Below, piece after piece: positions 18,004 to 26,251 of a stretch of DNA of 46,494 nucleotides. The notes beneath the pieces were generated by a model. It was not told where the DNA came from, searched no databases, and was given only the letters and a program-made list of their open reading frames with translations. Within the stretch, counting starts at the first letter, position 1. Each line of letters begins with the position of its first letter. The stretch is taken from the IMG/VR virus record IMGVR_UViG_3300035698_009625, positions 1 through 46,494 of that record; one strand, given 5' to 3'. This stretch comes from a virus. The translations under genes were made by a program, and so were the position numbers.

Positions 18004-18639
18004 TTAAAATACGTAATTGAATTTATCTAAAACTTCTTTACCTATATTAAATAAAAATACTTTAGTATCTTCATTTAATTCATGTCTTCTACCTATGGAC
18101 ATCGGTATCTTAATTAATGAAGTAAAATCTTTTGGATCTTTCTTAATATTTAAAAAATCAAATAATTCTTTTACTGTTTTATCTTGATTAAAACATAATT
18201 CTTCAAGTTTAATTACATGATCTGCATCTTGTAATGCTTTCTTATAACTTTCTAACCAGGTAGATATTTTTCGTATTAATTTATCTTCACCCTTAACTAA
18301 ATCTTTATAATATGTTCTTTCCCATTCGAAACCATTTAATATGTTATCAACACCATGACGAATTACTAAAATAAATTTAATATCTGGATTATCCTTTTTA
18401 ATTTCTGGCATTACTAACATTGATTGTCCGTGTTTTATTGCATATGGTTCTTCTTCTTTTATTTTCAAATTACATTTTTTATTATACCAACAATCATCTA
18501 TCCGTTCTAATATTGGCATATAATCTAAAGTATGTTTTCCGATATCTTCACCGATGTTATATCCTGCCTTTTCTAATATCATAGATATTACACGTGTTCC
18601 GCTACCGCTATATCCTCCAATAATTACTTTATTTTTCAT
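18004..18639 (-). CDS. Sulfotransferase-like protein
   Basis: 211 residues. GGYSGSGTRVISMIL matches the 5'-phosphosulfate loop of sulfotransferases, and FILVIRHGVDNILNG is the 3'-phosphate-binding strand with Arg. VIKLEELCFNQ and the helical end fit the family. Paralogous to 18629-19378, overlapped by 11 bp. It probably transfers sulfate from PAPS to a sugar; a related kinase fold cannot be excluded. Confidence 0.68.
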   Translation of the reverse strand: MKNKVIIGGYSGSGTRVISMILEKAGYNIGEDIGKHTLDYMPILERIDDCWYNKKCNLKIKEEEPYAIKHGQSMLVMPEIKKDNPDIKFILVIRHGVDNILNGFEWERTYYKDLVKGEDKLIRKISTWLESYKKALQDADHVIKLEELCFNQDKTVKELFDFLNIKKDPKDFTSLIKIPMSIGRRHELNEDTKVFLFNIGKEVLDKFNYVF

Positions 18640-19378
18640 AATTAAAGTAATTTAACATTTCTTTACCTTCCTCGTATACCCTATCTTTATCTATTTTTGG
18701 ATCATATACTACATAACTTTCACCTTCAGGAAGTACTACCTCTGTGTGTCTTTTACCAATTGATTTTGGTTTAAGAACTACTTTAGCACATTTGCTTGGA
18801 TCTCCTTTGATGTTTAGAAATTTAAACATTTTTTCTATTTCACAACTGGGATCCTCTACTAAATCTTCAAGTTTAATTATATAAAAATCATCAGGTGAAA
18901 ACTTTTGGTCATGTACTGCTAATTTATAAGCAAAATTCCAAAACCTCATTCTACGTAACAATAAATCTCTTTCTTTTAAAATACTAGGCATTAATGTCGA
19001 TCCTACGTCTCCTTCCATCGTATGGTCGTTCAGTATGTTATCCATTCCATGTCTTACTACTAAAATAAATTTTGATTTAGGGAATATTCTTTTTAAATAA
19101 TTCCCAGCAAACATTAATGCTGGATACTTAATACTCCATCGTTTATGTTTTCCCCACCAACAACCGAATATCTTTTCAAGAGTCTCTTTCATGTCTAATT
19201 CTCCTATACCATGACCTAAAACAAGATTAGATTGAACACTTACGATGGGAAAATAATCAAGAGTTACTGGACATATTGGATCTCCTATAAAATATCCTGC
19301 TTCCTTTAATATCAATTGAATTACTCTTGTTCCAGATCCACAATATCCACCTACGAATATTTCGTTTGCTTTATTCAT
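18629..19378 (-). CDS. Sulfotransferase-like protein
   Basis: 249 residues: FVGGYCGSGTRVIQLIL (PAPS 5' loop), KFILVVRHGMDNILND (3'-phosphate site), IIKLEDLVEDP. Same order of motifs as the downstream paralogue; the repeated GxxGSGTR and RHGxDNIL show common ancestry. Two copies beside an APS-kinase-like gene suggest sulfation at two positions (inference). It overlaps the aminotransferase gene by 8 bp. Confidence 0.7.
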   Translation of the reverse strand: MNKANEIFVGGYCGSGTRVIQLILKEAGYFIGDPICPVTLDYFPIVSVQSNLVLGHGIGELDMKETLEKIFGCWWGKHKRWSIKYPALMFAGNYLKRIFPKSKFILVVRHGMDNILNDHTMEGDVGSTLMPSILKERDLLLRRMRFWNFAYKLAVHDQKFSPDDFYIIKLEDLVEDPSCEIEKMFKFLNIKGDPSKCAKVVLKPKSIGKRHTEVVLPEGESYVVYDPKIDKDRVYEEGKEMLNYFNYEK

Positions 19379-20471
19379 TTTCTAAAATACTGTTTAAAGT
19401 TTTAACTATATGTTTAGCATCCTCCATTGTCATATATGTATTTAGTGGAATATAAAGATATTTATCTTCAGCATTATTCATAACATCCAAATCTATAATT
19501 CGTTCACCACTAAATGCTGTAAATATATCATTTCTTAAATGTGCCATATTTGTTTCAATTCCTGCATTCAACAATTCTTTAGCAACTTTATCTCTATCAT
19601 TAACAATAATTCCTGCTAACCAATATGATCCACCTGAAATAACGGAACAATTTAAATGTTTTTTATAATATTCTCCTATTTTTTTTCTATATTTTAACCA
19701 TTTATCCGAATATTTTAATCCACTCAATGCAATTGAAGCAGCAATGTCATTCATTTGATATTTATATCCAGGTTCGTCAATATTCATTGTCATTTCTCGT
19801 TCTTTATATGGTTGCCAATTTGCTCTAGCTTTTGCCTCTCTATCAATACCAAACCATCTTAATTTTTTAGCTCGTATATAGTCATCTTTATTTTTAAGAA
19901 TTAATATTCCTCCATCACCTGCAGTAAAATGTTTAATTGCTTGAAAAGAATAACATATATAATCTCCATGTTCTTCAGATACACCTAAACTTTGAGCAGC
20001 ATCTACAATTACTGGTATATCCCTGGTTCTTGCTATTTTAAATAAATCTTTATCAATAGGTAAACCACCTAATGTTACCCCTATAATAGCTTTAGTTTTA
20101 TCTGTAATCTTTTTATTAACATTTTCAGGATCTATAGTTAAATCATCTTTAATATCAGCAAAAACTATTTTGACTCCTTTTCTTAATAGCGGAATATTTG
20201 TAGCGGTACAAGTCAATATTGTTGTAATAACTTCATCTCCGGGTTTTAAATCTAAAAGATGAAAAGCTAATTCTAATGAAGATGAGCCTGAATTTGTCGA
20301 TAAACAATATTTATAACCAAATTTCTTACCAAACTTCTTTTCTAATTCTTTTGTCAATGGTCCTTCTCCAACCCAACGATTACTCATATTAGCTGGAAAT
20401 ATTTTTTTAATTCTCTTTTGTATGTCTTTGCCATTGTAACTTGGCCAAAAAAACGGAATTAATTTTTTCAT
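19371..20471 (-). CDS. DegT/DnrJ/EryC1/StrS family PLP aminotransferase
   Basis: 366 residues, usual family length. CLSTNSGSSSLELAFHLL (cofactor-binding), GDEVITTILTCTATN, VIVDAAQSLG with the PLP-ring Asp, and SFQAIKHFTAGDGG containing the PLP lysine. These enzymes make amino sugars on nucleotide-linked ketosugars, so this gene probably feeds the glycosyltransferases here; no matching dehydratase is visible in the window. Confidence 0.92.
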   Translation of the reverse strand: MKKLIPFFWPSYNGKDIQKRIKKIFPANMSNRWVGEGPLTKELEKKFGKKFGYKYCLSTNSGSSSLELAFHLLDLKPGDEVITTILTCTATNIPLLRKGVKIVFADIKDDLTIDPENVNKKITDKTKAIIGVTLGGLPIDKDLFKIARTRDIPVIVDAAQSLGVSEEHGDYICYSFQAIKHFTAGDGGILILKNKDDYIRAKKLRWFGIDREAKARANWQPYKEREMTMNIDEPGYKYQMNDIAASIALSGLKYSDKWLKYRKKIGEYYKKHLNCSVISGGSYWLAGIIVNDRDKVAKELLNAGIETNMAHLRNDIFTAFSGERIIDLDVMNNAEDKYLYIPLNTYMTMEDAKHIVKTLNSILENE

Positions 20472-20472
20472 A

Positions 20473-21234
20473 TTATTTAAGTGTACAAATAAATGTTTGT
20501 CCTCCTTGGTTATTTACTTCATCTGTCCATTCATCACAATGATCACGAATTACAGTAATGAATTCACTACTTGGATATCTGCAAACATCACCATAGTCTA
20601 GAAATTCATGTGCTAATTGTCCTCGTAATTTAATATAGACTCGTTGTCCTGGTGATAATTCTCTAAAAACGTTGTGTAATTTTTCTTGCCATTCATTTCT
20701 TGATTCATGAAATTCAACAACTAATTGCTGTTGAAATTTTGCATTTGGGATGTTCATTATGGGTTTAACTAATTTATCTGTACCATCTACTTTAACGATT
20801 TCAGGATTTGTCATAGCATCCTTTAATACACCTTCTAATTCCGGATCTTTAGTTTCTAATTCCGGTTCTGGTTCTGGTATTGCTGGTTCTTTCATGTTAT
20901 CTTGTTTTTTATTTAACGTTTTGTTAACTAAGTTTATTTGTTCATCTGTTATTTTTTCTTCTTCATCTGGATCTACTAACTCACCTTCCACCTTTCCTTC
21001 TGGTTCTAAATTATCCTTATTAGATTGTTGTGTTGATGAGTTTACACTTGTTGATACTTCTTCTGTTTTTAGTTTATTTACTTCATCTATTGGAATAGCA
21101 TTCTTTATGATCTCCTTCTTTTCTTTATCAGGAATTTTTTCACCTCGCTCTAAAGCTTCTTTTCTAGCTTTACAAAATCTTTGATGAACTACTAAATTTT
21201 TATATTCTCCTCCACAAAATTCGCATACTGACAT
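20473..21234 (-). CDS. Hypothetical protein with N-terminal zinc finger
   Basis: 253 residues. It begins with CEFCGGEYKNLVVHQRFCKAR (C-x2-C-x8-H-x3-C spacing), a single zinc finger. Residues ~40-150 are acidic, Glu/Pro-rich and disordered. A folded C-terminal domain (FQQQLVVEFHESRNEW ... YIKLRGQLAHEFLDYGDVCRYP) follows. Not recognised; a virion or DNA-binding role is possible. Confidence 0.65.
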   Translation of the reverse strand: MSVCEFCGGEYKNLVVHQRFCKARKEALERGEKIPDKEKKEIIKNAIPIDEVNKLKTEEVSTSVNSSTQQSNKDNLEPEGKVEGELVDPDEEEKITDEQINLVNKTLNKKQDNMKEPAIPEPEPELETKDPELEGVLKDAMTNPEIVKVDGTDKLVKPIMNIPNAKFQQQLVVEFHESRNEWQEKLHNVFRELSPGQRVYIKLRGQLAHEFLDYGDVCRYPSSEFITVIRDHCDEWTDEVNNQGGQTFICTLK

Positions 21235-21239
21235 ATTTG

Positions 21240-21911
21240 TTACCTTCCAATATGTGGTTTATAAGCCACATAAATTAATTGTTTTGATTGAAAATCTATT
21301 ATTGTTCCTCTTTTTTCGATTAATTTTTTAAATTCCACTGTGACATATTCTAAACTAAAATTTATTTGTATTCTCCATTCTTTAAAATATTCTTTAAATT
21401 TATTAACCCACCATTCTTGAGTATACATACCTATATGTCCTTTATCCATTCCTTCTAGTTCACTGGTATCTCCGATATCGTTTTTATATGCAGTAGAAAT
21501 TTCATACACTACATATTTATTCGATAAATTGAAACTTTGTTCAAGACATCTATTAATTCTATTTATATCAAGATGTTCCATTACGTCTCTAGAAAAAACT
21601 AAATCGTATTTTTCATTATATGGAAAATCTAGAACATCACCTATTTTTATATTTTCAATGTTATCTCTGTTTATAATATATTCTGATATGTCAAATCCAT
21701 TTGCTTTTTTACCAACATTATTAAATTTTCTTACTAAATATCCACTGGCGCATCCTATATCTAAAAAACTATCAAATTTGAAATCGTTTATAAGCCAATC
21801 GAATGTTTCTTTGATATCTGGAAATTCTTTGAAGTTACCACCAAATTGACTATTATTTCCATCAAAATAATCTTTATTATAAATATTACTAAATTCTTTA
21901 TTACGTTCCAT
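21240..21911 (-). CDS. SAM-dependent methyltransferase
   Basis: 223 residues: SFLDIGCASGYLVRKF (motif I), ANGFDISEYII (motif II), YDLVFSRDVMEHLD (motif III), a normal class I order. It resembles methyltransferases of surface-polysaccharide clusters. Ends next to the zinc-finger gene and starts right at the exonuclease gene's stop. Confidence 0.85.
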   Translation of the reverse strand: MERNKEFSNIYNKDYFDGNNSQFGGNFKEFPDIKETFDWLINDFKFDSFLDIGCASGYLVRKFNNVGKKANGFDISEYIINRDNIENIKIGDVLDFPYNEKYDLVFSRDVMEHLDINRINRCLEQSFNLSNKYVVYEISTAYKNDIGDTSELEGMDKGHIGMYTQEWWVNKFKEYFKEWRIQINFSLEYVTVEFKKLIEKRGTIIDFQSKQLIYVAYKPHIGR

Positions 21912-22697
21912 TTACTTTACTTCTACATTACTTTTACCAAATGCCTTTCTTTCATCACCCCAAGCACCACATTCTTTACATACAAATCTACGATATTTAT
22001 TAACTCGTGTTCGATGACATCCTTTCCATATAATGTTTCTACTTCCACAAATAGGATTCACGCATCTTGCACCTTCTAAGAACATTGACATATTAAGAGA
22101 ATAATTTTTAACAAAGGGCATTAATCTTTCAAATACAAATTCAAGAATAATTATATCTTGTTTATTATATTTAACCATTTGTTTAATGGCTTTTACACTA
22201 CCTTTAAAACAATCTAACCACAATCCCTTTGGATTATCTAATTTATGTTGTCCACCTAAAAATTGTGCTAAATAGTCAAGTTTATTACTATTAAATCTAA
22301 AATATTTACTTGCTATACTTTTTGTATCAAAACTAACTATTTTTTGTAACGGTTTAAGTTTGTGTTTAATTAATCTGGCATTAAACATTTTTGTATCAAA
22401 CATATTTCCGTAATGTGCAACCTGAGCATCTGCTTCATTCATGACCTCTCTAAATGTTTTTAATACATAATAATCGTCATGTATATTTTTTTTAAATCGT
22501 TGTTTGTCATCTAAAATAGATATCGAATGCACTTTCTTTTCACCATACCATTTGTACGATATACAATATAAATGTCTTTCTTGAAATATATTTTGAAAAG
22601 GTATATATTGCTCGGATAGATCGAACACTCCTACTAAATTGTAAGATGATTCTATATCCCATAATAAAATTCTAGGTCTTCGATTGTCTTTATTCAA
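21912..22697 (-). CDS. RNase H-like 3'-5' exonuclease with zinc ribbon
   Basis: 261 residues. Exonuclease motifs: LLWDIES (Exo I), AHYGNMFDTKMFNARL (Exo II), KYNKQDIIILE (Exo III), as in PolB-exonuclease-like/RNase_H_2 proteins. The C-terminus adds a four-cysteine ribbon (CVNPICGS ... CKECGAWG). The start is a TTG at 22697 after AAGGGGTTAATAA; no ATG gives a full Exo I motif. Its role may be in DNA repair or processing, and it is out of place in a glycan block. Confidence 0.8.
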   Translation of the reverse strand: MNKDNRRPRILLWDIESSYNLVGVFDLSEQYIPFQNIFQERHLYCISYKWYGEKKVHSISILDDKQRFKKNIHDDYYVLKTFREVMNEADAQVAHYGNMFDTKMFNARLIKHKLKPLQKIVSFDTKSIASKYFRFNSNKLDYLAQFLGGQHKLDNPKGLWLDCFKGSVKAIKQMVKYNKQDIIILEFVFERLMPFVKNYSLNMSMFLEGARCVNPICGSRNIIWKGCHRTRVNKYRRFVCKECGAWGDERKAFGKSNVEVK

Positions 22698-22701
22698 ATT
22701 A

Positions 22702-23115
22702 TTAACCCCTTAAATAATTTTTTACATATTTCATTATTTTATAACCATCAGATGTTATACCATTTAATCTAATTGGAATAACATTAACAATTACTAATAT
22801 TACGTTTACCCAAATAATTATATAAAAAATACGAAACTCTTGTACCATAACGAATAATACTGCTAGAAAAACGAGTGTTAAATTTGCAAGAATTCCAGCA
22901 ATGCTGACTAACAATAGATCATTATTATTCAATAATCTAATTGGTACTTTTCTAAATCCAGATAATGTTAAATGTTTAAATGGATTGAAACTACTTCTAC
23001 CTTGGTGTTTAGCTGTGTTATCACCCAAATAACTGGCAATTTCTGAATGTCCTATTTCATGGAAAACACACGATGCTATATATACTAATATTATTTGTAA
23101 GATTAATATAAACAT
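22702..23115 (-). CDS. Small M50 (site-2-protease-like) membrane metalloprotease
   Basis: 137 residues. An N-terminal membrane segment contains CVFHEIGHSE, the HExxH zinc motif. Two to three further membrane segments follow, and NVIPIRLNGITSDGYK supplies the NxxP...DG aspartate motif of S2P proteases. It is a minimal core without PDZ or CBS domains. It probably cleaves a membrane protein inside the bilayer; in a phage this might serve host takeover or lysis control (inference). Confidence 0.85.
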   Translation of the reverse strand: MFILILQIILVYIASCVFHEIGHSEIASYLGDNTAKHQGRSSFNPFKHLTLSGFRKVPIRLLNNNDLLLVSIAGILANLTLVFLAVLFVMVQEFRIFYIIIWVNVILVIVNVIPIRLNGITSDGYKIMKYVKNYLRG

Positions 23116-23116
23116 A

Positions 23117-23260
23117 TTATTTTACTCCAGAACATTTACATTTTTTTAATTCATTATAGATTGGACAAGGACAAGGTAATTTTAAATTGCATAAACAATG
23201 ACCTAGTTTCTTTGCCTCCTTTTGAGCCAATCTTACTTCTTTAGGAATTCGTTGTGCCAT
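23117..23260 (-). CDS. Small Cys-rich protein, ferredoxin-thioredoxin-reductase-like motif
   Basis: 47 residues, MAQRIPKEVRLAQ then HCLCNLKLPCPCP and KKCKCSG. The spacing C-P-C-x8-C-x-C matches the last two cysteine pairs of the catalytic chain of ferredoxin:thioredoxin reductase, but the protein is much shorter and the first CxC is closer. It may bind an iron-sulfur cluster or zinc. It overlaps the glycosyltransferase gene upstream by 28 bp and ends just before the M50 gene. Confidence 0.55.
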   Translation of the reverse strand: MAQRIPKEVRLAQKEAKKLGHCLCNLKLPCPCPIYNELKKCKCSGVK

Positions 23261-25695
23261 TGTAGTGCAACCTTATCCCAAGAAAATGTTTTCTTAGCCC
23301 AAGGTATCATCTTTTCTCTAATTTCTTCTTGTTTCCATTGATTCTTTAATAGATATACTACAGAATCTACCCATTGTTTCTGTGCACGTTTGTTTTTGTA
23401 TATATCTTTAAAATCTAATTTAACTCCATGTTGTACCGTTTCATTTAATGCAGCAACTGTAGTAGTAACTGGAATTGCTCCAGCTGCTTGTGCTTTCATA
23501 CCGGTAATACAACTGATTTCTGTAAATTCACTTGGATATGCCCAAATGGATGATTCTAAATATTTCTTAGCAATTTCTTCATGTGTAATTCTTCCATGAT
23601 CTTTAACTCCATCTTGTTCTTGCATTTTAAGTATATTTTTCTTCCATTCTTGTTGAACTGGATCGTCTGCATAAACTGAATCCCAGGTTTGCCATCCATA
23701 ATAAATATCCAATGTTGCTTGAGGTATTCTCTTTTTGATTTGTGGAAATAATTTTAATAATACTTCCAATCCTCTATCTTGAGCAGAGGTATAAATTAAT
23801 TTATAAGGATCTCGTTTGACTTTAGCAAACATTTGTTCCGGTCCATGTACTCCACACTGTTCACATTTATAAATTGAAACAGGTTTGTTGTCACTAATTT
23901 CAGTATCAATATTGAGAGTCGTATTACTACAATTAGGACATTTTAAATTTTCAAATTGCTTTGTATCAATTCCATTTGCAGATACCATAAACTTTTCATT
24001 CGGAATATCTGGATATAATTTTCTATGCCATTGTGATAATGGTAATATCTTAGTTATGTTGTTGAGTCTTTTATTTGTAAATTCATTCTGAAGAATCGTA
24101 TCATGTAACCATGTATATGTTTTATCTGCATTTACATGTGCATTATATAGTATAGGTGTTCTCCAAGCTATTACAATATCGTTAGTGTCTCTGTAATTAA
24201 ATGACCAATGAGGTTTCCACCATACTTTACCATACTTTTTATCTTCATGACCACCGTTATTATATACTGTCACATTCCAACCAAGATCTGCTAATCTAGG
24301 TGCTATATTGAGTACTGCTTCTTCTGATCCACCAAATCCACTTGTTTTTGCTAATTCAGGATTCCAAGGTTCGGAAGTTTCAAAACAATAAATAATTAAA
24401 TCTCTACCAGTTGATTCTTTTTTAATAAAATGAATATTTCTAATATAGACAATTTTTGGATGTGATTTAAGTTTTTCTGGTACCTTATCTAACAATTCTT
24501 TAATCTTTTCCTTTGTTTTAGCTTTTTCAATTTTATTACATATGTCATCAACGATATCTAATTTATCACATGCTTTTTTAATTTCCTTAGAATAATCTTG
24601 TAATCTTTTATGCTTAGGAAACATTTGTATTAAACCTTTTTGTTTTTTTGTACCATTTAATACCTTGTAAGCTTCATGAGGTTGATTAAGTTGGTAATAA
24701 ATTTTAGCTAATAACATTAAAGGATTAAAGTCATAATCTCTTGGATTCCATACAACTGTTACATTTTCTGGAGGATTCTTAGTTAACCCAGTTAATATCA
24801 TTTCCTTTGAATGTTTAAACTGCTGAGTATTGAAAAAACTTTGTGCCAAATTATAATATGCATCTGGGTACCAAGGTCTAATCCTTAAAGCTTCTAAAGC
24901 AGATTCTATAGCCTTTTCGTAATCATTTGTTTTTTGAAAAATATCTGCTATTCTAAGCCATGCAAGTTGGGTTTCTTCTTCCGAAGCTGACATTTGAATA
25001 AATTGAAAAAATGTTTCAATAGCTTCTTTAAACGAACCTGACATATATGAGGAGTTAGCATGATTTAACCAATTTCTAGGTTCTTTATCATCTATATCTA
25101 ATGCCTTTTTAGTAATTTTATAATTTCTTTCAATTGCTATATCCACACGTTGGTGATTAGTTAAATGAAGTACTTGAATATCTTTGCATAAAAAGTTTGC
25201 AATCTTTCTAGTTTCTATTAAATCTTCATGTAGCATTCCCATCCATGTGAATGAACCATTGTTTCTAAGTATACGAATTTTGTTATGTCTTACATTACAT
25301 TCACCATATTCATCAAAATCATATAAATAAGGTAAAATTATACCATCTACATTATCGTCTAACTTATTGATTGCATTTTTAATGTACTTAGATCCTTTAA
25401 CTATATCATCTGCATCTAACCACATTATAAAATCGAATTCCTCTGTTACTTGTGAAAAGTTAAAGTTTCTAGCTGCTGCAAAATCATCTATCCATTTGAA
25501 ATATGAAATCTTAGCTTTAGCTTGTTCTGCAACTAATTTAACTTTTTCACCAGCTGGATCGTTATGTTTACAAGTTATTGTAATAAATATGTCGTCAAAT
25601 TTTTTATGTAAACCCTCTGTTGTAAGTAATCTATTTAATACATCAGATTCTGCATCAGAAGGTTTTACTATCATACATAATGCTATTTTATTCAT
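23233..25695 (-). CDS. Large multi-domain glycosyltransferase (GT2-TPR-GT-B)
   Basis: 820 residues. Residues 1-200 are a GT2 domain of the SunS type (LCMIVKPSDAE, FIMWLDADDIV, SFTWMGMLHEDL). Residues ~200-340 are TPR repeats (AWLRIADIFQKTNDYEKAIESALEALRIRP is one). Residues ~425-820 are a GT-B domain with GFGGSEEAVLNIAP, a CPNC ... CEQC zinc-ribbon insertion, SAQDRGLEVLLKLFP and the EFTEISCITGMKAQAAGAIPV donor-site helix. It could both start and extend a glycan on protein. The largest gene in the window. Confidence 0.88.
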   Translation of the reverse strand: MNKIALCMIVKPSDAESDVLNRLLTTEGLHKKFDDIFITITCKHNDPAGEKVKLVAEQAKAKISYFKWIDDFAAARNFNFSQVTEEFDFIMWLDADDIVKGSKYIKNAINKLDDNVDGIILPYLYDFDEYGECNVRHNKIRILRNNGSFTWMGMLHEDLIETRKIANFLCKDIQVLHLTNHQRVDIAIERNYKITKKALDIDDKEPRNWLNHANSSYMSGSFKEAIETFFQFIQMSASEEETQLAWLRIADIFQKTNDYEKAIESALEALRIRPWYPDAYYNLAQSFFNTQQFKHSKEMILTGLTKNPPENVTVVWNPRDYDFNPLMLLAKIYYQLNQPHEAYKVLNGTKKQKGLIQMFPKHKRLQDYSKEIKKACDKLDIVDDICNKIEKAKTKEKIKELLDKVPEKLKSHPKIVYIRNIHFIKKESTGRDLIIYCFETSEPWNPELAKTSGFGGSEEAVLNIAPRLADLGWNVTVYNNGGHEDKKYGKVWWKPHWSFNYRDTNDIVIAWRTPILYNAHVNADKTYTWLHDTILQNEFTNKRLNNITKILPLSQWHRKLYPDIPNEKFMVSANGIDTKQFENLKCPNCSNTTLNIDTEISDNKPVSIYKCEQCGVHGPEQMFAKVKRDPYKLIYTSAQDRGLEVLLKLFPQIKKRIPQATLDIYYGWQTWDSVYADDPVQQEWKKNILKMQEQDGVKDHGRITHEEIAKKYLESSIWAYPSEFTEISCITGMKAQAAGAIPVTTTVAALNETVQHGVKLDFKDIYKNKRAQKQWVDSVVYLLKNQWKQEEIREKMIPWAKKTFSWDKVALQWHNEFLKK

Positions 25696-25715
25696 AAGTG
25701 TGAACTCTTATTAAT

Positions 25716-26144
25716 TTATATTTTTTCTGCTACACAAAATTCTGGAAACTTTTTTGCAAACCATCTTGATTCTTTAGTTGTTTCTGGAAATGGTTGTCCA
25801 AGAAACCTAACAAAATAATCGTACAAATCTACTGGTAATTTAAATAGTAATCTAAATTCACCATCTGGACTTGAAGCATATTTATTTGCTTGAAGTGTTC
25901 TCAATTTTAAAATATATTTACAATGTTCTAAATATTTTAAATTGTAATGTGCTCTATACGTAGTCATGCTATCTACTATAAATATTTTTCTACCTCTTAA
26001 CGATATATCTGCCTTTACCTTCTTATCTTCTGCAACTCGTTGTTGCAGTTTGTTAAATAGTTCCTTTCCCATTTTCAATTTGTTTTCTTCAAATTCTTTC
26101 AACTGAGAAGAACTCATATTCTTTTTTAATGCTTCTATATCCAT
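25716..26144 (-). CDS. Hypothetical protein next to capsid gene
   Basis: 142 residues. Charged N-terminal helix (LKKNMSSSQLKEFEENK), a short beta segment (RKIFIVDSM), and an aromatic C-terminus (LYDYFVRFLGQPF). Not recognised. It follows the capsid gene, so a head-related role is possible. The leader is GGGGGTTCATT before the ATG. Confidence 0.6.
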   Translation of the reverse strand: MDIEALKKNMSSSQLKEFEENKLKMGKELFNKLQQRVAEDKKVKADISLRGRKIFIVDSMTTYRAHYNLKYLEHCKYILKLRTLQANKYASSPDGEFRLLFKLPVDLYDYFVRFLGQPFPETTKESRWFAKKFPEFCVAEKI

Positions 26145-26158
26145 AATGAACCCCCAAT

Positions 26159-26214
26159 CTTACTTTCAAGCTACGTTGGAAAAATTAGCTTGAATAAAAT
26201 TTCCAACGAGTAAG
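26159..26214. promoter_or_regulatory. Overlapping inverted repeats between capsid gene and next gene
   Basis: Two perfect 9-bp stems interlock: 26165-26173 with 26186-26194 (TTCAAGCTA/TAGCTTGAA) and 26174-26182 with 26200-26208 (CGTTGGAAA/TTTCCAACG). Both are enclosed by a 5-bp stem, 26159-26163 with 26210-26214. Loops are too short for an easy pseudoknot, so they are probably alternative hairpins. A further TGAGC/GCTCA hairpin lies at about 26229-26241. Confidence 0.7.
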
Positions 26215-26251
26215 TTTTAACTTAATGAGCCTCGCTCAGCAAATAACTAGT

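Noticed and set aside
26165-26208. Classical H-type pseudoknot after the capsid gene
   Set aside because: One connecting loop would have zero length across a 9-bp helix, which is sterically unlikely; reported as overlapping alternative hairpins instead.
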